From: Corallococcus interemptor
GTDB lineage: Bacteria > Myxococcota > Myxococcia > Myxococcales > Myxococcaceae
Direction of reading: 5' to 3'
NCBI RefSeq assembly: GCF_003668875.1
Contig: NZ_RAWM01000033.1
Coordinates: 1-64,000, forward strand
DNA length: 64,000 bases
Below the pieces are notes generated by a model. The model searched no databases. It was given only the letters and a program-made list of their open reading frames with translations, and was not told where the DNA came from. Both the position numbers and the translations under genes were made by a program. Below, piece after piece: positions 55,738 through 63,917 of this stretch. Every line of letters begins with the position of its first letter. The first letter of the stretch is position 1.

Positions 55738-56874
55738 ATGCGAATGACGCGAAGTGGGGCTGTCTGGCTGTGGCTGCTGCTGCCGGTGGCCGCATGGGCA
55801 GAGGGCGTCCCGGAGGTGCCGCCCGTGGAGGAGGAACGGCGCCCACGGGACGATGCCTGGCGCAACCTGCTGCGCGTGGAGGCAACGACGTTGTCCTTCC
55901 TGCCGCGCGCGGGGATGGGCACGAACGAGGGCTTCCTCCAGGTGGAGCCGACCCTCATTCTCGACGGAGGCGCGGAGTTCGGCCTCAACCTGGGCACGCC
56001 CGTGCGGTTGCGCCTCTGGGGTGGTGGAGGGGCCGCGGGCTTCGTGCGACGCGAGGATTGGGACAGCCTCTCTGATTGGGGCCAGCTCGTGCGCGGCCTC
56101 AAGCTGGGCTCGGACACGGCGCCCGTGGGCGTGTGGCTCGGCGCCCTGGAGGACTACAGCCTGCTGTCGGCGCACCTGGTGCGCCGCTACTGGGGACGGG
56201 CCGGAGGCCGCGCGCCGTCCGTGACGCTGGCGCACCTGGACGCAACGGCGGTGGTGCTCAGACGTCCGGGCCTGGAAGCGCACCTGCTGGCGGGCTGGGG
56301 AGGACGCCCCGGCGTTGGAGGTGCCTGGGGCGCGGTGCTGGGCATGGGGGCGGATGCGGTGGCCTCCGCGTGGGATGTGTCGGTGCGCCTGGAGGCACGC
56401 AGGCAGCACGGCGGCTTCCGGCAAGGCTTCTTCGGCCCGGACTACGAGCTGGCGCGATTCCAGGCAGTGGGCCCGGAGGGCGTGCCGCTGGCGTCCGCTC
56501 CCCTTCCGGACGGGTACTCGCTCCAGGCCGAGGCTCGTGTGGGCTGGGATGCCGCGGGCTATCGAGGCCTTCAACGGCACCTGATGCTGTCGCTGAGCGC
56601 GGAGGCTTTCTCCTGGGGCCGCTTGGACGCAGACGGGCGCGTGGCGGTGCAGTTCCTGGAGCGCAGCCTGGAAGTGGCAGTGAGGGGGCTGGGCGTGGGC
56701 TTGGGCCAACCTGGGGCGCGCTACCTGGGAGCGGCGGAAGCACGCTGGCGAGTCATGGCGGGGAAGCTCTACGCGGTGGCCACGGGCGGCACGCTGCTGT
56801 TCCCAGAAGGTGACGGGACGCTGCGGCCGGGCGCTTTCGCGTCGGTGGGCCTGGGGGTGGACAATGCGCGCTGA
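55738..56874 (+). CDS. Exported outer-membrane beta-barrel-like protein upstream of the toxin
   Basis: A 378-residue exported protein with signal peptide MRMTRSGAVWLWLLLPVAAW then AE-GV. The mature part has many amphipathic strands with alternating hydrophobic and Gly/Arg-rich positions (for example VRLRLWGGGGAAGFV, AHLLAGWGGRPG) and a terminal aromatic/Gly strand pattern, which suggests an outer-membrane barrel. No family is recognised. Its last 11 bases overlap the start of the toxin lipoprotein gene, so the two are coupled; it may be a partner in toxin display or transfer. Confidence 0.72.
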   Translation: MRMTRSGAVWLWLLLPVAAWAEGVPEVPPVEEERRPRDDAWRNLLRVEATTLSFLPRAGMGTNEGFLQVEPTLILDGGAEFGLNLGTPVRLRLWGGGGAAGFVRREDWDSLSDWGQLVRGLKLGSDTAPVGVWLGALEDYSLLSAHLVRRYWGRAGGRAPSVTLAHLDATAVVLRRPGLEAHLLAGWGGRPGVGGAWGAVLGMGADAVASAWDVSVRLEARRQHGGFRQGFFGPDYELARFQAVGPEGVPLASAPLPDGYSLQAEARVGWDAAGYRGLQRHLMLSLSAEAFSWGRLDADGRVAVQFLERSLEVAVRGLGVGLGQPGARYLGAAEARWRVMAGKLYAVATGGTLLFPEGDGTLRPGAFASVGLGVDNAR

Positions 56875-58426
56875 CGTCCTGCTCACGTGCGTGGCCCTCC
56901 TCTTCACCGGCTGCGCATCCGTGCCCCACGCGCCCGGAAGGACGCTGCGCTACACGTCCCCCACGGCAATGGATTCCCCTGGGGCGTGGGAGTCGAACGA
57001 CGGGGCCGCGCATGCATCCGCTCCAGCGCCGAGCGTCACGCCCAAAGAGGAAGCGCCGCCGCTGTACCGCCGCAAGGCCGTGCGCGAAGTGATGACGGGG
57101 GCAAGCCCCGTTCGCACGGTGGCCATGGCGGACGTCAGCAGCCCTGACGATTTGCAGCCGGACGTCTGGGAGCGGTTGCTGACGAACGCGGGCCTGGAAG
57201 CGCGGGACGAGCGCCCTCTGGGAGGGGGACTGACGCCCGCACAAGCCGCGCGTCTTCTGGACGTGCTGGTCGGCAAGCCCGTCACGTTGAGCGCCTTCCC
57301 GCCTCGCATGGCCGCAGGCTTCATCCTGCGCGAAGTGATGGAGGGAGGCGAAGTCACGCGACAGGAGCTGTTGCGACGGGTCGAGCGCTTCTCCCGGGAG
57401 CAGATCGCGGTGTTGCGACCGGACGGCTATCTGGCGTGGGCGCTCACCGGGCGCACGCAGCAGAAGGTGGCGACGGTCGAATGGCAGGACGGCGCCTTCC
57501 GAGCGCATGGCTTCGAGCTGGGCCGCTTCTACAGCGGCAAGGGCGGTGTCTTCCGCGCCATGGACGCGCAGCTCCAGGCCTCGGATTGGCGGCCCATGGC
57601 CGAGGTCTACGACGACGCTGACGTCATCAGCCGCACCCTGGATGGAGCGGAAGACGCGTTCGTGGAGCTGTACCACGCGCTGGGCCAGCTGCTGACGCGC
57701 CCCGTGGACAGTCTCGCGGGGCTGAGCAACCTGCCAGCAGGCGTGGCGGCGCTCATCGCCTCCTCGCCCATGTACTGGGAGCGCTTCCAGTCCATGACCC
57801 GTGGCGAGCAGATCCGCGAGGTGTCGCGGCTCACGACGGGCCTGCTCATGACCGGGGGCGCGGCTTCGGCCACGACGCGGATGCTGAAAGGGATGGCGCT
57901 GGGCGCGGAAGTCTCGGTGCCGGTGCTCTCGCTGTCGGCGGAGGGCGCGCTGGCGTTGGAGCGCGTGGCGGCGCCAGCAGGGCGCGCGGCGTCGGTGGTG
58001 AGCGGAGGGCCCGGAGCGGCCATCATCCTCCAGCGCGTTGATGACTCAGTGGGCTCAGGAGGGGGCAACGATGAAGGTCCACAAGAGGCAGTTCCTTCAC
58101 GCGGGCAGAAGGGTTACTCGTCATTCAAGTCCTTCAAACGGGCGATGGGTCCAGCAGGTGATGGAAAGGAGTGGCATCACATCGTGGAACAGACCGAAGG
58201 AAACGCGAACCGCTTCGGACCACATGCGCTCCACAACAGCGGGAACATCGTCGCACTTGGCAAGGATGTTCACAGTGGCGTGAGTTCTCTCTATTCGTCG
58301 AAACGGCCTAGACTCACGAACTCGGAAACTTTGACTGTGAGACAGTGGCTGAGCACTCAATCCTTTGAGGCGCAGCGCGAATTCGGATTGCTGGCGATCC
58401 AGAACGTGACGAAAGGAATCTGGTGA
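56864..58426 (+). CDS. SitA-like polymorphic toxin lipoprotein with C-terminal WHH/HNH-type tip
   Basis: A 520-residue lipoprotein. ATG 56864 lies within the end of the barrel gene; the signal ends in FTGC (Cys17). The Pro/Ala-rich linker and mixed helical body (about residues 60-380) resemble SitA-family toxins that pass between kin cells by outer membrane exchange. The C-terminal 100 residues are a distinct tip with EWHHIVEQ (about 436-443) and HNSGNIV, fitting a His-Me finger (HNH/WHH) nuclease. GC content falls at the tip: by hand count about 55% over 58081-58380 against 80% over 57901-58020. Tip exchange by recombination is inferred. Nuclease activity is predicted, not shown. Confidence 0.82.
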   Translation: MRADVLLTCVALLFTGCASVPHAPGRTLRYTSPTAMDSPGAWESNDGAAHASAPAPSVTPKEEAPPLYRRKAVREVMTGASPVRTVAMADVSSPDDLQPDVWERLLTNAGLEARDERPLGGGLTPAQAARLLDVLVGKPVTLSAFPPRMAAGFILREVMEGGEVTRQELLRRVERFSREQIAVLRPDGYLAWALTGRTQQKVATVEWQDGAFRAHGFELGRFYSGKGGVFRAMDAQLQASDWRPMAEVYDDADVISRTLDGAEDAFVELYHALGQLLTRPVDSLAGLSNLPAGVAALIASSPMYWERFQSMTRGEQIREVSRLTTGLLMTGGAASATTRMLKGMALGAEVSVPVLSLSAEGALALERVAAPAGRAASVVSGGPGAAIILQRVDDSVGSGGGNDEGPQEAVPSRGQKGYSSFKSFKRAMGPAGDGKEWHHIVEQTEGNANRFGPHALHNSGNIVALGKDVHSGVSSLYSSKRPRLTNSETLTVRQWLSTQSFEAQREFGLLAIQNVTKGIW

Positions 58427-58776
58427 TGGATCTCGAAAAGTTGGTTGAGGAGTTTGCGCGGAATGTGTCAGCGCAGACGGCGGCCATCGCGCGTGGGGAC
58501 GCCAAGACTGGGAACAAGCATGCGGATCGTTACATCGCGGCTGTTCGGAAGTTGAGGGGGCAGGGAGATGCGGGTCGGGATGCACTTGCGGTGCTGCTCA
58601 AGCACCCCGACAAGGACGTCAGTACCATGGCGGCGGCATACCTCTTGAGGCATCGGACGGCCGAATCGAAGGCTGTTTTAGAAGAGGCTGCGCGAGGTGA
58701 AGGGTTGATCGCCTTTGAAGCCGCGCAGGTGCTGAAGAACTGGGAGTTGGGTGTTTGGGCGCTGGACCCTGGATGA
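58426..58776 (+). CDS. DUF2019 protein, likely immunity protein of the toxin
   Basis: A 116-residue soluble helical protein. ATG 58426 shares one base with the toxin stop (TGATG); a GTG one codon earlier is also in frame. The pattern LVEEFARNVSAQ, then GNKHADRYIAAVRKLR, ALAVLLKHPDKDV, AAAYLLRH and ending WELGVWALDP is typical of DUF2019, whose members form HEAT-like helices and sit next to polymorphic toxins. Its base composition is also below the flanking genes. It most likely neutralises the adjacent toxin tip. Confidence 0.85.
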   Translation: MDLEKLVEEFARNVSAQTAAIARGDAKTGNKHADRYIAAVRKLRGQGDAGRDALAVLLKHPDKDVSTMAAAYLLRHRTAESKAVLEEAARGEGLIAFEAAQVLKNWELGVWALDPG

Positions 58777-58798
58777 GCCTCCGGGGCGCGTGGAGTTG

Positions 58799-59560
58799 AT
58801 GTCTCTAGACCTCATCCCCATGGAAGACCTTGTGGACAGCTACTTCGCTGGTGCCTACTGGGGGCCTCGTAAGGAGTCCCCCGCGGACTGCGCCCGACGC
58901 ACCTCGGCGTTCCTCACGCTCCTTGCTTCGTGTGATCCGTTCCTGGCCCAGTGGTACAAGCCCGCCAGGTCGCGCAAGGACGCGCGCACGCCCCCCCTCA
59001 TGCCGCCCGACATGCCTACGCTCGCTGAGATGTTCCGGCGAGGTGTCAACCGGGAGAAAGGGGGGCCTGTCTTCGAGGACCTGGGCTTTAGCTTCTGGTT
59101 CGACAACGGCGGAACCAGTCGTGATTGTGCAGCCCTGCGCATCCACTGCGGCGGATATGCGGAAGCGTTTTCTAATTCCTGTTTCTTGTCGCTCCCCAGC
59201 CAGGGGGCGAACGCGGAGCGTATCTTCACGGCGTCCGTGCTGGCCGAGGTGGTGCGGAGCATGGCGTTGGCCTGGGACCCTGACTGGTGTGTCTCTACAT
59301 CATGGGACCACCGCGAACTTCTCTCAGACGAAGGCAGAACCGGAACGTTCGCGGGATGGGTCACGTACCTGTCGCGGCGTCGCGGCAAGGTGCCGCCACT
59401 TCCCGCACCGGTACGAATCGAGCCAGTCGAGGGCAAGGGCACGCTCATCATCCTGACTCCAGAGCGCTTCACAGTGGCCAACCCGGAGCATGTGACGCTG
59501 GCGCATCGCGTTCGTGAGCTGCTGACAAGGGCCGGTCTCATGGAGCCTGTCACCCCCTGA
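58799..59560 (+). CDS. Imm52-like immunity protein
   Basis: A 253-residue soluble protein. The start is set at ATG 58799 (GGAG close upstream); ATG 58820 or the longer frame from 58751 are alternatives. Segments such as YFAGAYWGPRKESPADCARR, the mid-protein CGGYAEAFSNSC, and the well-conserved PVRIEPVEGKGTLIILTPERF match the immunity-52 family as I recall it from myxobacteria. It follows the DUF2019 gene by 22 bases. It may be a second immunity protein for this toxin or an orphan kept from an earlier toxin tip. Confidence 0.8.
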   Translation: MSLDLIPMEDLVDSYFAGAYWGPRKESPADCARRTSAFLTLLASCDPFLAQWYKPARSRKDARTPPLMPPDMPTLAEMFRRGVNREKGGPVFEDLGFSFWFDNGGTSRDCAALRIHCGGYAEAFSNSCFLSLPSQGANAERIFTASVLAEVVRSMALAWDPDWCVSTSWDHRELLSDEGRTGTFAGWVTYLSRRRGKVPPLPAPVRIEPVEGKGTLIILTPERFTVANPEHVTLAHRVRELLTRAGLMEPVTP

Positions 59561-59599
59561 CCCGCCACGGCTCCGTCGCTCGCGAACCCTTCGCGGTTC

Positions 59600-60222
59600 C
59601 TATTCGCTCGAATCGAGCGTTACCGCCCCGTGCCAGGCTCCAGTGACTTGAAACGACGAACCATGCGGCGCGAACAGCCACACCTCGACGGTCATGGCAC
59701 GTGCGAGTGATTGGCCCGGACCTCGAATTGCGAAGACGGCAACAGGTTCAGCGAAACACCTTGGGCATGGGTGAAAGGGCCTCCGGGCGTCGTGGAGCTC
59801 TCGAAAAGGACTCGGACATCATGAAAGTCGTTCCTGTAGTCGCCGGTATGCGTCAGACGCACGAGGAACGTCCCTGGCAGCACCTGGGATTCGTGGACTG
59901 ATACATCCAGCACGAAGCTGCCCCCCTGTATCGTTGGCTCAAGACTTCTACGTGTGTCATTGACATCAGAGAACCCCTCTCAGTGGAGCACGAGGTCTTC
60001 GCGGCCTACCAGGCTTGCATTTCCGTCCGCCAATAGTCTGTTCATCTGACTGACGTGCCAACGGCGCCGCAGGTCGATGTTGATCGTGTCGAACCGAACG
60101 GAGCGTGCCGCAAGCGGGTGACAGTTCGAGGCGAGGACCGTGTTCCACGCACGGATGCCTGTTTTTTCGTCGCAGCCGCACCCGGGCCGGCAGGTGCGGC
60201 ATCCTTCTGAAAGGGATGACAC
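59600..60222 (-). pseudogene. Decayed gene with in-frame stop and frameshift
   Basis: One minus-strand frame reads from about 60222 to 59692 through a single TGA at 59982-59980. Translation is protein-like on both sides (..NTVLASNCHPLAARSVRF.. before, ..SFVLDVSVHESQVLPGTF.. after). At 59700-59692 it leaves frame, and the next frame continues sensibly (TVEVWLFAPHGSSFQVTG) to a TAG at 59602-59600. The second half has no good start codon. The 5' end is unclear and may have been cut by the divergent lipase gene. Composition is lower in GC than the neighbours (50% by hand over 59941-60000). The family is not recognised. The gap 59561-60224 holds nothing else. Confidence 0.6.
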
Positions 60223-60224
60223 CC

Positions 60225-61355
60225 ATGCGTGGTCTCACCGTCGCCATCGCGATGACCCTGGCCCTGTTCGCATCACCCGCCACAGCGGACACAGGGCCCT
60301 CCCTCCCCGGACCCACCGGCTGGCAGCCGGTCGGCACCACCTCCCTGTATCTGAAGGACACCTCGCGCCCCGACCCATGGGTGCCGTCAGTGAACTACCG
60401 GGAGTTGATGGTCTCCCTCTTCTACCCGGCGGCCTTTGCTCACGGTCCGAAGACCCAGTACATGACGCCGGCCGAGTCGGCAGCGCTGCTCGCGGACAGC
60501 GGCATCCCCGACGTGCCACCCGACCTGCTGAGCACGACGCGGACGCACTCCGTCCGCAACGCGTTGCCGGCGGGTCGCGTGCGCAGCCTGCCGCTGGTCG
60601 TGCTGTCGCCGGGCTACAGAAAGCCCCGGGCCACACTCACCTCTCTGGCCGAGGACCTGGCGAGCCACGGCTACGTCGTGGCGGTAGTCGATCACACCTA
60701 TGAGAGCGTCGGCACCAGCTTCCCCGGGGGGCGCGTCACCGGGTGTGCCTCGTGTGACCTCCCGCACGACCCGGCGTTCTGGCAGAAGCTGGAACAGGGC
60801 CGGGCCGCCGACGTGTCGTTCGTGCTGGACGCGCTGACCTGGCCTCATGCGAAGTGGCGCGGCGCATACCTGATCGACCCGTCCCGCATCGGGATGGCCG
60901 GCCACTCCGTGGGTGGCGCGAGCACCCTTCCCACCATGGTCAATGACTCCCGCATCCAGGCCGGAATGAACCTCGACGGCGACACGGACACCCCGCTCCT
61001 CGCCCCCGGGCTGTCCCAGCCGTTCATGTTCCTGAGCCACCAGCTCACGCCCACGCTGTGCCAGCCTGGCGTGAACACGTCCTGGGAACGGGACTGGCAG
61101 CAGATGACCGGGTGGAAGCGCTGGCTCGAGGTGGCGGGCACGGTGCACGCGTCGTTCACCGACATCGGGCTGTTCGCGGACCAGCTCGGCATCGACCTCG
61201 GCGCGAACACCACCGCGGAGCGTACCCAGGCCATCACCCGGGCCTACGTCAACGCGTTCTTCGACCAGCACCTGCGCGGCTGGCCGCAGCCGCTGCTGGC
61301 CACGCCCTCGCCGTGGTACCCCGAACTCGCCTTCTGCGCTGATGGGGCGCCTTAG
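60225..61355 (+). CDS. Secreted alpha/beta hydrolase, PAF-acetylhydrolase-like
   Basis: A 376-residue exported esterase. ATG 60225 gives a clear signal peptide (MRGLTVAIAMTLALFASPAT then ADT); an in-frame ATG at 60216 is less likely. The nucleophile elbow is GHSVGG (Ser228), with PLVVLSPGYRK before it as the oxyanion region and VDHTYES typical of the PAF-acetylhydrolase isoform II family. It probably cleaves short or oxidised acyl esters outside the cytoplasm. Its stop overlaps the convergent EEP gene by four bases. Close relatives are common in actinobacteria, so acquisition is possible but untested. Confidence 0.86.
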   Translation: MRGLTVAIAMTLALFASPATADTGPSLPGPTGWQPVGTTSLYLKDTSRPDPWVPSVNYRELMVSLFYPAAFAHGPKTQYMTPAESAALLADSGIPDVPPDLLSTTRTHSVRNALPAGRVRSLPLVVLSPGYRKPRATLTSLAEDLASHGYVVAVVDHTYESVGTSFPGGRVTGCASCDLPHDPAFWQKLEQGRAADVSFVLDALTWPHAKWRGAYLIDPSRIGMAGHSVGGASTLPTMVNDSRIQAGMNLDGDTDTPLLAPGLSQPFMFLSHQLTPTLCQPGVNTSWERDWQQMTGWKRWLEVAGTVHASFTDIGLFADQLGIDLGANTTAERTQAITRAYVNAFFDQHLRGWPQPLLATPSPWYPELAFCADGAP

Positions 61356-62248
61356 CCCTTCCCCTTCGGGCGGCTCACCGTGAACATGACGATGTTGTGA
61401 TCCGAGCCGCCGGTCGGGCCGGCCCGGACGTTGGAGACCCGGGCGCCGTAGGACATCGCATAGTCAATCTTGCCGTGGCCGTGGCTCTCCACGCCGCCGT
61501 GGGTCTTCATCCCCGCCTGCTGGGCAATCCACCCGGGGGACCACTTCCCCTTCGTCGACGCCGGCTCGTTCCAGTCACCACCGATGAGCAGGCCCTGGTC
61601 GGGGTGGTTCTCGATCTTCCTCTTCGCGAAGGCGAGCAGCTTCTCGGAGAGCGACTTGTAGGTGCTCACCCGGTTCTTCGGCCCGACAGGGAGCCCGTTC
61701 TTCCAGTCCACCGACGGCGGCTGGTGGGCCGAGACCACCTGCAGCCAGCCCGCGAGCTTCACCGCCGTGGCCGCCCGCGGCGGAGCGTGGCCGCCGCGCA
61801 CGGTGGTCCAACCGCCGCCCTCGCCCTGGATGGACATGGCCTGCTTCTGCAGCAGGCTGTCCTTGACGAGGATGCCCGTCTCTCCGTGGTCCTTGGCTCC
61901 AGGGAAGGTCACCAGGTGGTAGCCCGGAATCTTCTCCAGCGCCTTGTGGTAGCCGTTGATCTCCTGGAGCTGCACGAAGTCGAGGTCGTTGTGCCTGGCG
62001 AACTTGCCCAGCCACGCCTGCACGTCCTTGGGATTGCGGTCGCGCTCGACGTTGTAGGTCGCGCCCTTGAGCTTCGACGGGGTCTTGCCCTTGTCCTTAC
62101 CGCCGCTGGCCTGGGCGCTGCTGGCTTCGAACTGGTCGCCAGCGGCAACCCTGCGGTCACCCTGCGACTTCGGGCGCTCTTCGGCCTTCTGAGCGGGGTT
62201 TCCAGCGGAGCCGACGTGGAAGTGGGGGCGGTTGGCTTGGGTTCGCAT
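61352..62248 (-). CDS. Endonuclease/exonuclease/phosphatase-family protein
   Basis: A 298-residue protein with a disordered, charged N-terminus of about 60 residues and no signal peptide. The EEP fold motifs are clear: LQEING (catalytic Glu), GGDWNEP (Asp-Asn) and SDHNIVMF (catalytic Asp-His). It could be a nuclease or a phospholipid/inositol phosphatase. ATG 62248 is the start. It converges with the lipase gene, sharing four bases at the stops. Confidence 0.87.
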   Translation of the reverse strand: MRTQANRPHFHVGSAGNPAQKAEERPKSQGDRRVAAGDQFEASSAQASGGKDKGKTPSKLKGATYNVERDRNPKDVQAWLGKFARHNDLDFVQLQEINGYHKALEKIPGYHLVTFPGAKDHGETGILVKDSLLQKQAMSIQGEGGGWTTVRGGHAPPRAATAVKLAGWLQVVSAHQPPSVDWKNGLPVGPKNRVSTYKSLSEKLLAFAKRKIENHPDQGLLIGGDWNEPASTKGKWSPGWIAQQAGMKTHGGVESHGHGKIDYAMSYGARVSNVRAGPTGGSDHNIVMFTVSRPKGKG

Positions 62249-62374
62249 GGTTTCCCCAATTCTCGGCCTTCGAGAGGAAATGTTTCCTCGGCCAGAATGC
62301 AAAAGAACTCCGGGGGGCACTTCCTGGGAGACAGCGGGTCGCACTTGCGCGCACCGCGCCCACCAGGAGCCTTC

Positions 62375-62842
62375 ATGTTCCGGATTCCGTCCGTGTGCCT
62401 CTGTTTGTTCGCCTCGCTCGCCATCGCCGGCGAGTCCTCGAAGCCCGCCAGGCTCACCGTGGCCCAGAAGAACGGCTGGGCCGCCTATGACGCGGAGCTG
62501 AAGAAGAAGGAGGACGCGGTCAACAAGGCCTGCGGTTCCTCCGTGAAGAGCAGCTACGACCGGTCCACCTACCCCGCCTTCGACCCGCTGAAGGACCGGA
62601 CCCAGAGCGCGTGCCAGATGGCCGTGGGCACCCTGGTCGAGGTCTGCGGCACCGCGGACGGCAAGGCGGCGGTGAAGGAGTCCGTCACCCAGACGGTCTG
62701 CCGGCTGTCGACGGAAGGCACCAAGGTCTCGCTCGATGGCAGCGTGCTGACCATCCACATCGACCCGGGGAACACCTCCATCTCGGGCAAGCGGCCCGAG
62801 GGCGCCTACAGCTGGAAGAGCGCCTACGAAGAGCTCCTGTAG
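62375..62842 (+). CDS. Secreted hypothetical protein
   Basis: A 155-residue exported protein with AGGAG upstream of ATG 62375 and signal peptide MFRIPSVCLCLFASLAIA then GES. The mature protein has four cysteines (KACGSS, QSACQM, VEVCGT, TVCRLS) that could form two disulfides, and helical N-terminal and beta C-terminal parts. No domain is recognised. It is divergent from the EEP gene across 126 bases. Confidence 0.75.
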   Translation: MFRIPSVCLCLFASLAIAGESSKPARLTVAQKNGWAAYDAELKKKEDAVNKACGSSVKSSYDRSTYPAFDPLKDRTQSACQMAVGTLVEVCGTADGKAAVKESVTQTVCRLSTEGTKVSLDGSVLTIHIDPGNTSISGKRPEGAYSWKSAYEELL

Positions 62843-62931
62843 CCGCTCACCGCCGGACAGCCCTTCGCCATAGGGGCTTGCGTCCTCCTCCGGGCATGGT
62901 CGATCAAGGGCGCTTCCCAAGGAGCGCACTC

Positions 62932-63420
62932 ATGACGACCCCGGTGAACAAGACCGTCCTCTGCCTCTGGTACGAACGCGACGCGGAAGAAGCGGCCGCG
63001 TTCTATGCCCGCACCTTTCCTGGCAGCTCCGTGGGCGCCAAGCATCGCGCCCCGGGCGACTACCCGGACGGCAAGGAGGGGGATGTCCTCACGGTGGAGT
63101 TCACCGTGCTGGGCTTTCCGTGCATCGGCCTCAATGGCGGCCCCACCTTCAAGCACACCGAAGCCTTCTCGTTCCAGGTCAGCACCCGGGACCAGGAGGA
63201 GACCGACCGCTACTGGAACGCCATCGTCGGCAATGGCGGTCAGGAGAGCCAGTGCGGGTGGTGCAAGGACAAGTGGGGAGTCTCGTGGCAGATCACCCCT
63301 GCCGCCCTGACGGACGGCATGAGTGATCCGGACCCGGCCACGCGCAAGCGGGTGTTCGCCGCGATGATGCAGATGAAGAAGATCGACATCGCGAAGATCA
63401 ACGCCGCGCGCAAGGGCTGA
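62932..63420 (+). CDS. VOC/PhnB-like (glyoxalase superfamily) protein
   Basis: A 162-residue protein. ATG 62932 has AAGGAG seven bases upstream. The start KTVLCLWYERDAEEAAAFYARTFPGS and the central TVEFTVLGFPCIGLNGGPTFKHTEAFSFQV are hallmarks of the PhnB-like/3-demethylubiquinone methyltransferase-like VOC family, and CGWCKDKWGVSWQI closes the domain. Most such proteins are of unknown substrate; methyltransferase annotation in databases is not reliable. Confidence 0.88.
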   Translation: MTTPVNKTVLCLWYERDAEEAAAFYARTFPGSSVGAKHRAPGDYPDGKEGDVLTVEFTVLGFPCIGLNGGPTFKHTEAFSFQVSTRDQEETDRYWNAIVGNGGQESQCGWCKDKWGVSWQITPAALTDGMSDPDPATRKRVFAAMMQMKKIDIAKINAARKG

Positions 63421-63425
63421 ACAGG

Positions 63426-63851
63426 CTACCGGCGCGCCTGCTTTCGGGCGATGAGCGCGCCCTTCAACACCCCTGCCTCCTCGAAGCGGAGCGCGGCGCG
63501 CTCGAGCGCCTCGCTCAACGAGGCGACCTCTTCGTGTTGATCCGCGGCGGGCCGGACGAAGCTGGTCACGGCCCTCGCGAGCCTCGCGGTGGTCGAGTTG
63601 ATCACCACGAAGAAGCCCTTGCAGTACTCGCGCGCCAGGTCAGCGGTCTCTTCCTGATGGGCCGCCAGCATCATCCGCTGTGAGTGGTTCAGCGGACGGG
63701 ACTTGGAGAAGTCAATCACCAGGACATAGGGCTCGCGTCGCTTGATGAGCTTGCCGAGGCTCTGGAGGATGCTCTCCATCTCCTTGTCCGTCGTGGTGTC
63801 GCTGCGCTGGACAATGACGAGGGGCCAGAGTGATTCGTCGAGGGTGTACAT
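63426..63851 (-). CDS. SpoIIAA/STAS-like protein
   Basis: A 141-residue soluble protein starting MYTLDESLWPLVIVQRSD. Alternating strands and helices with YVLVIDFSKSRPLNHSQRMM and FFVVINSTTARLARAVTSF suggest a SpoIIAA/STAS-like fold. It is similar in length and layout to the protein at 14543-14986, although the relation is by eye. There is no Shine-Dalgarno before ATG 63851, and an inverted repeat reaches to 8 bases upstream of the start, so its expression may be structured. It converges on the VOC gene with five bases between. Confidence 0.72.
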   Translation of the reverse strand: MYTLDESLWPLVIVQRSDTTTDKEMESILQSLGKLIKRREPYVLVIDFSKSRPLNHSQRMMLAAHQEETADLAREYCKGFFVVINSTTARLARAVTSFVRPAADQHEEVASLSEALERAALRFEEAGVLKGALIARKQARR

Positions 63852-63858
63852 AGGGGAG

Positions 63859-63917
63859 ATGTTTCAACCAGCGGAGCCAGGGCCGTGAATCCGCGAAGGC
63901 GGCTTCGGTTGAAACAT
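63859..63917. promoter_or_regulatory. 11-bp inverted repeat upstream of the SpoIIAA-like gene
   Basis: ATGTTTCAACC (63859-63869) is the exact reverse complement of GGTTGAAACAT (63907-63917), with 37 bases between and centres 48 bp apart. It lies directly upstream of the minus-strand gene at 63426. It could be a paired operator for a dimeric repressor or a long-loop RNA stem near the start codon. The arms are AT-richer than their surroundings. Confidence 0.5.

Noticed and set aside
60105-60224. N-terminal extension of the lipase gene upstream of 60225
   Set aside because: The extension is basic and lacks signal features, whereas ATG 60225 begins a clean signal peptide.
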